A stretch of 64,000 nt of DNA from Acinetobacter variabilis (GTDB taxonomy: Bacteria > Pseudomonadota > Gammaproteobacteria > Pseudomonadales > Moraxellaceae). The notes under the pieces were generated by a model, which was not told the origin of the DNA, did not search any database, and worked only from the letters and a program-made list of their open reading frames with translations. The position numbers and the translations under genes are program-made. Below are positions 7,972 to 17,129 of this stretch, piece after piece. How positions within the stretch are numbered: the first letter of the stretch is position 1; each line of letters starts with the position of its first letter. The stretch is taken from the NCBI RefSeq assembly GCF_000369625.1, contig NZ_KB850113.1:1877152-1941151 (forward strand), read 5' to 3'.

Positions 7972-8334
7972 TTAAATTTCTCCAAATATCATGAATCCAA
8001 TTGCTGTTACCAGAATCAACCAGAGTGTAGGACTAAAGAAAATGGTATTGCGTGCCGGATTAACTATCGTAGTAGAAGCTAGAGATGGCAATGCGACTAC
8101 TTCAGAAACGAACTCTTCCTGACGCTTGATATCCAAACGTACCATATTGTCCAGTAGAATCGCATTTTGCTCTTCAATTATTCTAAATTTAAGTCGTTCT
8201 CCGACTTGAGGTACTATTTCAGGTGAAGGTAATTGATCTAACTGAAAATTAAGTTCCTGCGCATTATTTGCCGGTTCAATACTTCCCATCCCTCGTACAG
8301 CATCATAGGTTTTAATTCTTCCATCTGTAAACAT
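7972..8334 (-). CDS. Degenerate cold-shock-domain protein with C-terminal membrane helix
   Basis: This protein is 120 residues from the ATG at 8334. That start gives MFTDGRIKTYDAVRGMGSIEP, aligned to its neighbours, and has GAG upstream; a longer frame from 8358 adds eight residues without a ribosome-binding site. The N-terminal part is homologous to cold-shock domains, including VPQVGERLKFRII and NMVRLDIK. However, the RNA-binding GFGFI is replaced by GMGSI and the FFHI motif by LNFQL, so nucleic-acid binding by the usual aromatic surface is doubtful. A hydrophobic helix (TIFFSPTLWLILVTAIGFMIFG) ends the protein, which suggests a tail anchor. The first half aligns throughout with the pseudogene at 7257. 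Confidence 0.7.
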   Translation of the reverse strand: MFTDGRIKTYDAVRGMGSIEPANNAQELNFQLDQLPSPEIVPQVGERLKFRIIEEQNAILLDNMVRLDIKRQEEFVSEVVALPSLASTTIVNPARNTIFFSPTLWLILVTAIGFMIFGEI

Positions 8335-8492
8335 GATATGTGTCTCTAAACCATTCAACTGATGCGTAGTTTATATGGAAGGGATTAAAGGATATTGTTA
8401 AGCTTTGGTGGGTATTTTATTGTTTTCGCAACATTCTATAAGCTTTAGATTACACAAGATTCCTACAACTTACATAAACTTATAATTCGAAT

Positions 8493-8519
8493 AAAAAGGA
8501 GGCTTTAAAGCCTCCTTTT
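8493..8519. terminator. Rho-independent terminator
   Basis: A perfect palindrome, AAAAGGAGGCTTT-AAAGCCTCCTTTT, lies immediately downstream of the 97-residue cold-shock gene on the minus strand. Confidence 0.8.
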
Positions 8520-8541
8520 GAATGTATTTTCCAAGCAAAAA

Positions 8542-8835
8542 TTAACGCTTTAAATTCGACAATAGTGCTGACGTAATCGAAGTATTGACTGCTACCGCTT
8601 TGGCTTTTTTGGCTTTCTTCGATTTATCTTCTACACGTTCAATTTTAATGGCTTTATAGCGATCCCCATTCTGAACCACATTGAATTTTACCCGGTCATT
8701 GCGCTTCGGCTCACCTGAATCGGCGGGGAAATCTGAGATATGAAAAAATACCTCACCTTCAGGTGAAGAAATAAAACCAAATCCTTTTTCTGGATTGTAC
8801 TGTTTAACTTTTCCTTGGTATTGCTCGGAAGTCAT
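8542..8835 (-). CDS. Cold-shock-domain protein, 97 aa
   Basis: A canonical cold-shock fold lies at about residues 6-68: GKVKQYNPEKGFGFISSPEGEVFFHISDF, with both aromatic nucleic-acid-binding motifs (GFGFI and VFFHI) intact. A basic tail follows (KSKKAKKAKAVAVNTSI). It probably binds single-stranded RNA or DNA in the cytoplasm as an RNA chaperone. An AGGGGA ribosome-binding site precedes the ATG. It is the only one of the three tandem paralogues here with both RNA-binding motifs and an uninterrupted frame. Whether it responds to cold cannot be told from the sequence. Confidence 0.88.
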   Translation of the reverse strand: MTSEQYQGKVKQYNPEKGFGFISSPEGEVFFHISDFPADSGEPKRNDRVKFNVVQNGDRYKAIKIERVEDKSKKAKKAKAVAVNTSITSALLSNLKR

Positions 8836-8874
8836 AAACGTCCCCTGCTCTGTATCTGTCAGTATTCAGTATAT

Positions 8875-8904
8875 AAAAAAGAGGCTGTAAAAGCCCCTTT
8901 TCTG
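8875..8904. terminator. Weak terminator downstream of upp
   Basis: The sequence GGCT-GTAAA-AGCC is bordered by an A run and a T run in the gap between upp and the cold-shock gene. The stem is short, so confidence is moderate. Confidence 0.5.
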
Positions 8905-8920
8905 TTCATTTTCAAAAATA

Positions 8921-9556
8921 TTAGTCTTTCTGAACTGAACCAAAAATCTTGTCACCCGCATCGCCCAGACCCGGAACGATATAACCATTTTCATTCAAGC
9001 CATGATCAATCGCTGCAGTGAAAATCACCACATCTGGATGAGCTTCTTCAACACGTTTAATGCCTTCAGGTGCAGCAACTAACACCATCACACGAATATC
9101 TTTACAGCCGTTGGCTTTCAATACGTCAATCGCAGCTACCAGAGAAGAACCAGTCGCCAGCATTGGATCAATGATCATGGCAAGACGGTTTTGTACGTCT
9201 GGAACCAGTTTTTTATAATAAGTACGTGCCTGTAGGGTTTCTTCATCACGTTCCAGACCCAGTACAGAGACTTTGGCACTTGGAATCAGATTCAGGAAAC
9301 CGTCCAGCATACCAATACCTGCACGTAGAATTGGCACAACAGTAATTTTCTTACCTGCAATACGGTCTACAGTCACCGGTCCGTTCCAGCCATCAATCTC
9401 ATGTTCAACGACAGGAAGATCCTTGGTCGCTTCATAAGTCAAAAGCATAGTCACTTCCTGAGCCAGCTCACGGAAGTTCTTGGTACTAATGTCAGCACGA
9501 CGCAGTAAACCGAGTTTATGTCGAATTAAAGGATGACGGATTTCATGGATTGCCAC
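8921..9556 (-). CDS. upp: Uracil phosphoribosyltransferase
   Basis: This 211-residue cytosolic salvage enzyme converts uracil and PRPP to UMP. The PRPP-binding loop is [18 protein letters not shown] at about residues 126-143. The uracil-binding C-terminal region has [15 protein letters not shown] at about 192-206. The N-terminal [12 protein letters not shown] is diagnostic of Upp. Length is normal for the family. It is a single gene, separated from nuoN by a shared bidirectional terminator. Confidence 0.98.
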   Translation of the reverse strand: MAIHEIRHPLIRHKLGLLRRADISTKNFRELAQEVTMLLTYEATKDLPVVEHEIDGWNGPVTVDRIAGKKITVVPILRAGIGMLDGFLNLIPSAKVSVLGLERDEETLQARTYYKKLVPDVQNRLAMIIDPMLATGSSLVAAIDVLKANGCKDIRVMVLVAAPEGIKRVEEAHPDVVIFTAAIDHGLNENGYIVPGLGDAGDKIFGSVQKD

Positions 9557-9624
9557 GGGAGAACACCTAGAAGGTTAAAGATAAATTTCCGCTATTATAA
9601 AGACTTTTCCGGATTTGTTTAACT

Positions 9625-9655
9625 AAAAAAGCCCCCAATCGTGGAGGCTTTTTTG
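9625..9655. terminator. Bidirectional terminator at the end of the nuo operon
   Basis: AAAAAAGCC and GGCTTTTTT arms, with an internal CCA/TGG extension, close a hairpin with an ATCG loop. It lies 25 bases after the nuoN stop on the minus strand. Confidence 0.85.
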
Positions 9656-9679
9656 TAATAACTTCAAACTTGTGCTGAA

Positions 9680-11224
9680 TTAGTTAAAACCACTTTGAAC
9701 CAAAGTGAAAATAAACTGTTGTAATTCAGGCGACATTGCGAAGAACGCATAACGAGACAGCGCAATGATTGGATCCGGATAAACACCGATCACCAGTACC
9801 AGTAATGCAACGAGCAATACCATGATACCGCCGACTTTTTGACCCCAGTGATTTATAGCGTCAAGACGTGGTGTTTCAGGTGGAGTCATATACATGACAA
9901 CCATCACACGCAGGTAGTAGTACAGACCGATACCTGAACCCAGGATAACCATCGCAGCAAGGAACCAAGACTCGCCAGCTACCGCAGTTTTCACTACCAG
10001 GAACTTACCGATGAAGCCCGCTGTTAATGGAATACCTGCTAGAGACAGCATCATCACAGTTAATACAGCAGTCAATACTGGACGGCGCCAGAATAGACCG
10101 CGGTACTCTGCCAGACTACCTGCTTCATCTGTATTGTTATACGGACTAGACATCAGCGTTACCACGCCGAAAGCACCAATCGTAGTCAATACATACGTGA
10201 TGATATAGACGTTTACACTTTCGAAAGTCGCGAAACCTTGAACCTGTAAAAAATCTGTATTACGTGCAGATACGATTGCAACCAGTACATAACCGAAGTG
10301 AGCAATTGAAGAGTATGCCAAGATACGTTTCAAGTTCACCTGTTTCACTGCAAGCAAGTTACCTACAATGATAGAAAGTACTGCAATCACGCTGATGATA
10401 GTGACGAAGCTATCTGACAGGATTAAGCCAGAAGACAATACATAACGTACGAACAGACCCAGCATTGCCACTTTAGACACAGTTGCAAGGAAAGTTGCAA
10501 CTGGCGCTGGAGCACCTGCATATACGTCTGGTGTCCATTTGTGGAACGGAGCCAATGACAATTTAAAGCCAACAGCGAATACAATCAGTGCCAGACCGAT
10601 CACCACAGCAGGTTGACTAAATGCAGTCAACAGTTTGCCTGGTTCAGCGACAAAGCTTAGAGAACCTGTATATGCGTAAACATATGCCATACCCATCAAC
10701 AACATTGCAGACGCCGTTGCTGAAAGCACCAGATATTTCACACCTGCTTCTAGCGATTGAGAGCGTTGATGTGTATACGCCAATAAGCCGTATACAGGGA
10801 TCGACATGAGCTCAAGGCTAATGAAGAAAGATGCATAGTGAGAACTTGCCACCATCAGCATCGCACCGGCAACGGAGGTCAGCATCAGGATATACAGTTC
10901 TTCACGGTTATCTTTATAGGTTTCAATATAAGCATGTGACAAGGTACTACACGCCAGTGCAGCCACAATAATCACAAACTGATACAGCATCGTAAACGGA
11001 TCTACGAGGAACAGGTTCATTACATTAGCAGGTGCAAATTGACCCGCTAACAGAACGAACAGAATGTACAACGCCGCCAGGTTTAAACCAATGACTGTCG
11101 TAGTCGCAACTAAGTTATGGTTACGCTTAATTGCAGTAAGCAACATCACGACGATCGCAGTCAATGACACGATCATCACAGGTGCTAGAGGCATAAGCTC
11201 AGAAAAAGACATTGTGAAGTTCAT
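9680..11224 (-). CDS. nuoN: NADH-quinone oxidoreductase subunit N
   Basis: This 514-residue polytopic membrane subunit of complex I is one of three antiporter-like proton channels. The sequence is almost wholly hydrophobic, with about 14 predicted helices. The characteristic SLELMSIPVYGLLAY contains the conserved channel glutamate, and lysines are seen at KFSLAPFHKWTPDVYAGAP-like positions (here FKLSLAPFHKWTPDVYAGAPAPV). It is the last gene of the operon: its start is 3 bases from the nuoM stop and a terminator follows. Length is in the usual range. Confidence 0.97.
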   Translation of the reverse strand: MNFTMSFSELMPLAPVMIVSLTAIVVMLLTAIKRNHNLVATTTVIGLNLAALYILFVLLAGQFAPANVMNLFLVDPFTMLYQFVIIVAALACSTLSHAYIETYKDNREELYILMLTSVAGAMLMVASSHYASFFISLELMSIPVYGLLAYTHQRSQSLEAGVKYLVLSATASAMLLMGMAYVYAYTGSLSFVAEPGKLLTAFSQPAVVIGLALIVFAVGFKLSLAPFHKWTPDVYAGAPAPVATFLATVSKVAMLGLFVRYVLSSGLILSDSFVTIISVIAVLSIIVGNLLAVKQVNLKRILAYSSIAHFGYVLVAIVSARNTDFLQVQGFATFESVNVYIITYVLTTIGAFGVVTLMSSPYNNTDEAGSLAEYRGLFWRRPVLTAVLTVMMLSLAGIPLTAGFIGKFLVVKTAVAGESWFLAAMVILGSGIGLYYYLRVMVVMYMTPPETPRLDAINHWGQKVGGIMVLLVALLVLVIGVYPDPIIALSRYAFFAMSPELQQFIFTLVQSGFN

Positions 11225-11227
11225 GGC

Positions 11228-12841
11228 TTATTGGATCTCCACATTTTCAGCTGAAACGGCAGCTTGCTGCACAGCATCAGCTGCTTCAGACACAGGAATG
11301 TAGCTATTCGCTAACCACGCCATGCTTGAGTTAGAAACGTCAAGGAAGCTTTGTGGGTATAGACCAAGCCATGCTAGACCAAATGCACAGATCAGCAAAA
11401 TTACCACTTCACGTGCATTTAAATCTTTTAACGGATTTGTGTAGTGCTGTTTTTGCTCTTCGTTTGGAACACCAAACAACGCTTTATGGATCAGAATCAA
11501 ACCGTACAGACCCGCAAATACCAAGCTGATTGCAGCGAGGATTGTGAATGCAGGGAATTTACCGAATGAACCCATCAGGATCAGGAACTCACCAATGAAG
11601 TTACCTAGACCTGGAATACCGACAAGCGCCGCGATGAAGAACATCAGGAAGAATGCAAGGTATGGGAACTGACCACGAATACCACCCATCAAACGCATAT
11701 CACGTGTATGAACACGTTCGTACACCTGACCACACATAATGAACAGCGCCGCAGATGACAGACCGTGAGCCAGCATCATGATCATCAGACCTTGGAAGGT
11801 CAGGATGTTACCTGCATAAATTGCAAGTAAAACGAAGCCCATGTGTGAAATAGACGTATACGCCAATAAACGTTTCATATCGGTTTGCTGGAAAGCACAC
11901 CAAGCACCGTAGAAAATACCGATTAAACCGAAAATGATCGCGATGTCTGCAAACTGTGCAGAAGCCGCCGGGAAGAATGGAATCACGAAACGGATCAGAC
12001 CGTAGGCAGCTGTCTTAATCAAGATACCTGCAAGGTCAACAGAACCCGCTGTCGGTGCTTGCGCATGCGCATCTGGTAACCAGCCGTGTAATGGGAAAAC
12101 TGGAAGTTTTACCGCAAAACCGATGAATAGACAGATCATGAATGCATAAGCCACTGCTGGCGCTTGTGTATCCAGCATGTTCGCTACACCCATCAGGTAG
12201 TTATAGTCGAAACGGATTTGACCAGTCATGGTGTAGCCTACAGTCACCAGACCGAGGATACCAATCAGCATAACTAAACCAGCTACCTGTGTGTAGATGA
12301 AGAACTTGGTTGCAGCATATACACGGGACTTGCCTTCTGCCCCTTTATGACCCCAAAGTGCGATCAGGAAGTAGATCGGCACCAGCATCATCTCCCAGAA
12401 GAAGAAGAACAGGAACAGGTCAATCGCCAGGAATACACCGATTACACCACCCAGAGACCATAAAAGGTTCAGGTGGAAGAAACCCACGTTTTTCTGAATC
12501 TCACCCCATGAACAGCCTACTGCCAGCACACCAAGGAGTGCAGTCAAGCCAACCATCAGTAAAGACAAACCATCCACTGCAAGGTGAATGTTAATGCCCA
12601 GGGTTTGAATCCAAGGCAATTTGAACTCGGCTGCCCACGTAGGAGCCGCACCGCCAAGTTCATAGTTATAAGTACCCGACTGCCAAAGGACGATGGTCAA
12701 GACGAGCGTCACTAACATACCAATCAGCGCGATATAACGCGGAAGGTGTTGGTCGAGTTTATCGACCAACCAGCAAATAAAACCTGCAATGAACGGAATG
12801 AGGATCAGAGCCGGCAAAATAATATTGTTTGGAGCTTCCAT
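11228..12841 (-). CDS. nuoM: NADH-quinone oxidoreductase subunit M
   Basis: This is a 537-residue antiporter-like membrane subunit. FFFWEMMLVPIYFLIALWG at about 147-165 carries the conserved glutamate of the proton channel. AVKLPVFPLHGWLPDAHAQAP holds the conserved lysine and the broken helix region. RLLAYTSISHMGFVLL is another family block. It starts one base from the nuoL stop, which indicates tight translational coupling. It works with NuoL and NuoN in proton pumping during NADH oxidation. Confidence 0.98.
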   Translation of the reverse strand: MEAPNNIILPALILIPFIAGFICWLVDKLDQHLPRYIALIGMLVTLVLTIVLWQSGTYNYELGGAAPTWAAEFKLPWIQTLGINIHLAVDGLSLLMVGLTALLGVLAVGCSWGEIQKNVGFFHLNLLWSLGGVIGVFLAIDLFLFFFFWEMMLVPIYFLIALWGHKGAEGKSRVYAATKFFIYTQVAGLVMLIGILGLVTVGYTMTGQIRFDYNYLMGVANMLDTQAPAVAYAFMICLFIGFAVKLPVFPLHGWLPDAHAQAPTAGSVDLAGILIKTAAYGLIRFVIPFFPAASAQFADIAIIFGLIGIFYGAWCAFQQTDMKRLLAYTSISHMGFVLLAIYAGNILTFQGLMIMMLAHGLSSAALFIMCGQVYERVHTRDMRLMGGIRGQFPYLAFFLMFFIAALVGIPGLGNFIGEFLILMGSFGKFPAFTILAAISLVFAGLYGLILIHKALFGVPNEEQKQHYTNPLKDLNAREVVILLICAFGLAWLGLYPQSFLDVSNSSMAWLANSYIPVSEAADAVQQAAVSAENVEIQ

Positions 12842-12842
12842 T

Positions 12843-14732
12843 TTATTTCCCCACTACCTGAATCACGAGCAAGATCATCAGTAGGACAACGACACCGAGC
12901 CCCATACTAGATGCATATTCACGCAGTGAACCTGTTTGACGTGAACTGGTAAAGCTATGACCACTTTTAACCAGTGCAGGCAGCACTAGCCAGAAGCCAT
13001 CAATTGGATCACGGCCGAACAGTTTCGCGAAGAACAAATAAGGCTTCACAAAAACGATGTCATACAGCTTGTCGAAACCAAGTGCATTACGGCAGATGTT
13101 GGCAAGACCCGCACCCAGAGAAGTTTTCGCAAAAGATTTCACAGCGTTGTAAGCAAAAGCAAACAGCACTACGCCAATTGCAAGACCTACCAGTGCAATA
13201 CCTACTGCTGTGTACTCTGCAGCATGCATGCCATGTTCAAGTGCTTCCGGAATTTCAAATGCAGGAAGTTTAGCCGCATTCAAAATGCTTTCCACAGGCG
13301 CTTTTAATGCCGCACCCACGAAAGTTGAAAGTACTGCAAGAATTGCCAATGGACCCCAGTAAGTTACACCCTTGATTGCGTGGTAAGGTGTGTTTTCTTT
13401 ACCGAAGAATACAACCCAGATTAGACGGAATGTATAGATCGAAGTCAGGAACGCACCGATTACACCCACCCAGTAAAGTGTGCTGTAAACTGCGATTGAT
13501 TGGCCTTGTACCCATACCGCACCCAGGATTGCATCTTTTGAGAAGAAGCCCACAGTGATGAATGGAATTGCAGCCAATGCACCGCCACCAATGGCGAAAC
13601 ATGCAAACAGGAACTTGTTCTTGTAGAACAGACCGCCCATCTTGAAGATGTTTTGTTCGTGGTGGTAAGCCAGAATCACTGCACCAGAAGACAAGAATAA
13701 TAATGCCTTGAAGAATGCGTGAGTCAGCATGTGGAACAGACCCGCCTGGTATGCTTCAGCACCTACAGCCATAAACATGTAGCCCAACTGACTCATCGTT
13801 GAGTAAGCCAGAATACGTTTGATGTCTGTTTGTACCAATGCAGCAAAACCAGCTACCAGTAATGTCACCGCACCAGTAATCGAGATGAACATCATCACTT
13901 CAGGCGCAAGCTCAAACACTGTGAATAGACGACAGCATAGGTAAACACCCGCTGTTACCATTGTTGCAGCGTGGATCAATGCAGAAACAGGAGTCGGACC
14001 TGCCATCGCATCTGCCAACCATGTTTGTAACGGGATCTGCGCAGATTTACCAGCAGCACCCAGGAACAACATTAGTGCAGTCCAGATGGTCAATGATGAG
14101 CTTTGCGTCATCACAGTCGCAGCATTTTCTACGATGTACTGAGTATTCAATGTACCGAATTGCTGGAACAGCAAGAACATGGCGATCAACAGGAATACGT
14201 CACCAATACGGGTAACGGTAAATGCCTTGATCGCTGCCACACCGTTTGCAGGGTTTTGGTAGTAATAACCAATCAGCAGATAAGAACACAGACCTACACC
14301 TTCCCAACCCAAGAATAACAACGCCAGGTTGTCACCCAGTACCAGCAATAACATGCTTGCAACGAACAGGTTGAAGTAAGAGAAGAAACGTGCGAAGTCT
14401 TGTTCACCGCGCATGTACCATGATGCAAAGATATGGATCAGGAAACCAACGCCTGTCACCATGCCCAGCATCAACAGAGACAAACCGTCCAGGTGCAGGC
14501 TAATGCCTGGTGCAAAACCACCGACATTGAACCAGGTCCAAAGAGTTTGTACTACTGCGGTAGAACCATTGTTGACAAAGTCCATACCCGCAATGAGTGC
14601 GAACAATGCCGATAACCCCACAGCCCCTACACCAATAATGGCTGCAACTGTTTCAGGAAGCTTATGACGCCCTGCCGCTAAAAGGACGAAGCCAATGAGC
14701 GGGAATAAAATTGTTAGATATAAATAACTCAT
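12843..14732 (-). CDS. nuoL: NADH-quinone oxidoreductase subunit L
   Basis: This 629-residue distal membrane-arm subunit has the lateral amphipathic helix region at its C-terminus. [21 protein letters not shown] carries the conserved glutamate. [33 protein letters not shown] carries the conserved lysine-region and histidine motifs of the family. Its start overlaps the nuoK stop by four bases (ATGA-type overlap). It is full length compared with the 600-650 residues usual for NuoL. Confidence 0.98.
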   Translation of the reverse strand: MSYLYLTILFPLIGFVLLAAGRHKLPETVAAIIGVGAVGLSALFALIAGMDFVNNGSTAVVQTLWTWFNVGGFAPGISLHLDGLSLLMLGMVTGVGFLIHIFASWYMRGEQDFARFFSYFNLFVASMLLLVLGDNLALLFLGWEGVGLCSYLLIGYYYQNPANGVAAIKAFTVTRIGDVFLLIAMFLLFQQFGTLNTQYIVENAATVMTQSSSLTIWTALMLFLGAAGKSAQIPLQTWLADAMAGPTPVSALIHAATMVTAGVYLCCRLFTVFELAPEVMMFISITGAVTLLVAGFAALVQTDIKRILAYSTMSQLGYMFMAVGAEAYQAGLFHMLTHAFFKALLFLSSGAVILAYHHEQNIFKMGGLFYKNKFLFACFAIGGGALAAIPFITVGFFSKDAILGAVWVQGQSIAVYSTLYWVGVIGAFLTSIYTFRLIWVVFFGKENTPYHAIKGVTYWGPLAILAVLSTFVGAALKAPVESILNAAKLPAFEIPEALEHGMHAAEYTAVGIALVGLAIGVVLFAFAYNAVKSFAKTSLGAGLANICRNALGFDKLYDIVFVKPYLFFAKLFGRDPIDGFWLVLPALVKSGHSFTSSRQTGSLREYASSMGLGVVVLLMILLVIQVVGK

Positions 14733-15037
14733 CCGCGCATCTCACTAGCAGCATCCACATCCAGATGATGGAAGCGATGATAGAACTGAAGGACGATCGC
14801 AAGACCGATACATGCCTCTGCCGCAGCAAGGGTCAGAATCAGGATAAACATGATTTGACCATCAGGCTGTGCCCATGCACTGCCCGCCAGGACGAACGCC
14901 AAAGCAGCAGCATTCATCATGATTTCAAGGCTCATTAAAATGAATAGCAGGTTGCGTCGCACCATTACACCGTAAAAACCCAGTGCAAAAAGAATGGATG
15001 CAACGATCAAACCATGCTCTAAAGGGATGTTGCCCAT
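14729..15037 (-). CDS. nuoK: NADH-quinone oxidoreductase subunit K
   Basis: This 102-residue subunit has three transmembrane helices. Two buried glutamates essential for proton transfer in the family are visible, in [16 protein letters not shown] and in [14 protein letters not shown]. It starts within the last base of nuoJ and its end overlaps nuoL by four bases, so translation is coupled on both sides. Confidence 0.98.
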   Translation of the reverse strand: MGNIPLEHGLIVASILFALGFYGVMVRRNLLFILMSLEIMMNAAALAFVLAGSAWAQPDGQIMFILILTLAAAEACIGLAIVLQFYHRFHHLDVDAASEMRG

Positions 15038-15558
15038 TATTGTTGTTCCTCTTCTGCACCTGGTTCACGTTTACCCAAATGGAATGCTGCAACAAGTGAT
15101 GCAAGCAATAACATCGCGGCAACTTCTACCAACAATAAGTATTGCGTAAAGAGTGATTGACCTACCGCTTTAGGACCGACCATTTCAGTGCCCATCACCA
15201 TTGAAGGCTGTACGTAGTCTGATTTAAGTACCCAAACCAGGATCAGACCAATCAGGAAGCTCATCAATGCCGGATAAGCCCAAGCTGATGAAGTCAACCA
15301 TTTGCGTTCCTGAGCAACAGTCTGTTCGCCCAGGTTCAGCATCATGACCACGAACACGAATAACACCATGATCGCGCCAGCATAAACGATGACTTCAAGT
15401 GCACCCGCAAACGGTGCACCCACGATCAGGAACAGTCCTGCTACAGCAAGGAGTGAAACGATCAGGCTTAATAAAGCATGTACCGGATTCGTGTTAGTTA
15501 CCACACGAACCGTAGAGACGATGGCCACAAGGGCCATTAAATAAAATGGCCACATCAT
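15037..15558 (-). CDS. nuoJ: NADH-quinone oxidoreductase subunit J
   Basis: This 173-residue membrane subunit has five predicted helices. The family block [24 protein letters not shown] at about 53-76 contains the pi-bulge helix segment implicated in conformational coupling. The C-terminal tail is short and charged ([12 protein letters not shown]). It overlaps nuoI by four bases and abuts nuoK. Confidence 0.97.
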   Translation of the reverse strand: MMWPFYLMALVAIVSTVRVVTNTNPVHALLSLIVSLLAVAGLFLIVGAPFAGALEVIVYAGAIMVLFVFVVMMLNLGEQTVAQERKWLTSSAWAYPALMSFLIGLILVWVLKSDYVQPSMVMGTEMVGPKAVGQSLFTQYLLLVEVAAMLLLASLVAAFHLGKREPGAEEEQQ

Positions 15559-16097
15559 GGTAATAGACTCCGTACATCAACAGGTGCACTTTCACGCTGT
15601 GCCTGACCTTTGTCCTTACCAGCAACTGCCATACCGGTTACACGGTAGAAGTTATAGTCAGGATATTTACCAGGACCAGAAATCAGCAAGTGTTCTTTTT
15701 CGTAGACTAGGTCTTGACGAACATATTCGCCTAATTCGAAATCTGGTGTCATTTGAATCGCAGTCGTAGGACATGCTTCTTCACACATACCACAGAAAAT
15801 ACAACGAGAGAAGTTGATACGGAAAAATTCCGGATACCAACGACCATCTTCACGTTCTGCTTTTTGGAGTGAAATACAGCCTACCGGACATGCAACCGCA
15901 CACAGGTTACATGCCACACAACGCTCTTCGCCATCTGGGTCACGCGTTAATACGATACGACCACGGAAACGTGGTGGCACGATTTCTTCGGCTGGCACTT
16001 CCGGATATAAAATGGTGTCACGTTTGCGCGTTGCATGGGTAAATACCATAAACAACGTACGAACGATTGACCCGAATCCAGCTAGAAATTTAAACAT
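15555..16097 (-). CDS. nuoI: NADH-quinone oxidoreductase subunit I
   Basis: This 180-residue peripheral-arm subunit carries clusters N6a and N6b. Two ferredoxin-type 4Fe-4S motifs are visible: [15 protein letters not shown] at about 60-74 and [15 protein letters not shown] at about 99-113. It passes electrons from NuoG toward the terminal cluster in NuoB. It lies 18 bases downstream of nuoH. Confidence 0.98.
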   Translation of the reverse strand: MFKFLAGFGSIVRTLFMVFTHATRKRDTILYPEVPAEEIVPPRFRGRIVLTRDPDGEERCVACNLCAVACPVGCISLQKAEREDGRWYPEFFRINFSRCIFCGMCEEACPTTAIQMTPDFELGEYVRQDLVYEKEHLLISGPGKYPDYNFYRVTGMAVAGKDKGQAQRESAPVDVRSLLP

Positions 16098-16115
16098 TTT
16101 GTTCTCCCTGCTGTC

Positions 16116-17126
16116 TTAGGCCTGATTCAACAGAATCACAGCACCAGTCACCAAAAGGTTAACCAACGCCAATGGCAAGCAAATTTTCCAACCAAAGTTC
16201 ATCACCTGGTCATAACGTGGACGCATTAAAGAACCACGCGCCAATACAAACATCATTACGAAGAATGCTGTTTTAATAATGAACCAGAATGCTGGTGGAA
16301 GGAAATCAAGACCAAATGGTGCTAACCAGCCACCGAAGAACAGGGTTACGATCAATGCAGAGATCAGTACTACGTTTACGTATTCCGCAACGAAGAACAT
16401 ACCCCATTTCATACCACCATATTCTACGTGGTAACCTTCCGCCAGTTCCTGTTCTGCTTCTGGTTGGTCAAATGGGTGACGGTGAGTTACCGCAACACCT
16501 GCAACCACGAAGATCAGGAAGCCTAAGAACTGAGGAATGATAAACCATACATCTTTCTGTGCTTCTACGATTTCACGCATGTTAAATGAACCGGCAATTG
16601 CCACTACACCCATCAGGGAAATACCCAGGAACACTTCATAAGAAATAGTTTGTGCTGCTGAACGTAGACCACCAAGCAATGCGTATTTGTTGTTAGAAGA
16701 CCAACCACCAAACAGTACTGCATATACCGCAATACCTGCCATTGCCATGAAGAACAACAGACCGATACTCATGTCTGCAACACCTAAGTAAGGTGATACA
16801 GGAATAACCATGAACGACAGCACCGCAGTTGCCATCGCAACTGCTGGAGCCATACGGAAAGTCAATTTATCGGCAAATTTTGGTGTCCAGTCTTCCTTGA
16901 ACATGATTTTCAGCATGTCGGCAACAATCTGGAACATACCGCCCGGACCGACACGGTTCGGACCGTAACGGTCTTGCCATAAGCCGAGTAAACGACGTTC
17001 AATAAAAGACATCAACGCAGCGATCAGTACTACAACCAGTAAGATCACGATCGCTTGAAGTACTGAATAGGCGATTGGCCAGTTTTCAGCCCACAGCGGC
17101 GTTTGACGGATTAATTCTTGTTCCAT
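16116..17126 (-). CDS. nuoH: NADH-quinone oxidoreductase subunit H
   Basis: This 336-residue membrane subunit forms the quinone-access chamber at the junction with the peripheral arm. Conserved family blocks are [24 protein letters not shown] at about 44-67, [31 protein letters not shown] (acidic quinone-site loop) and [18 protein letters not shown]. About eight helices are predicted. It is 3 bases from nuoG. Confidence 0.98.
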   Translation of the reverse strand: MEQELIRQTPLWAENWPIAYSVLQAIVILLVVVLIAALMSFIERRLLGLWQDRYGPNRVGPGGMFQIVADMLKIMFKEDWTPKFADKLTFRMAPAVAMATAVLSFMVIPVSPYLGVADMSIGLLFFMAMAGIAVYAVLFGGWSSNNKYALLGGLRSAAQTISYEVFLGISLMGVVAIAGSFNMREIVEAQKDVWFIIPQFLGFLIFVVAGVAVTHRHPFDQPEAEQELAEGYHVEYGGMKWGMFFVAEYVNVVLISALIVTLFFGGWLAPFGLDFLPPAFWFIIKTAFFVMMFVLARGSLMRPRYDQVMNFGWKICLPLALVNLLVTGAVILLNQA

Positions 17127-17129
17127 GAA

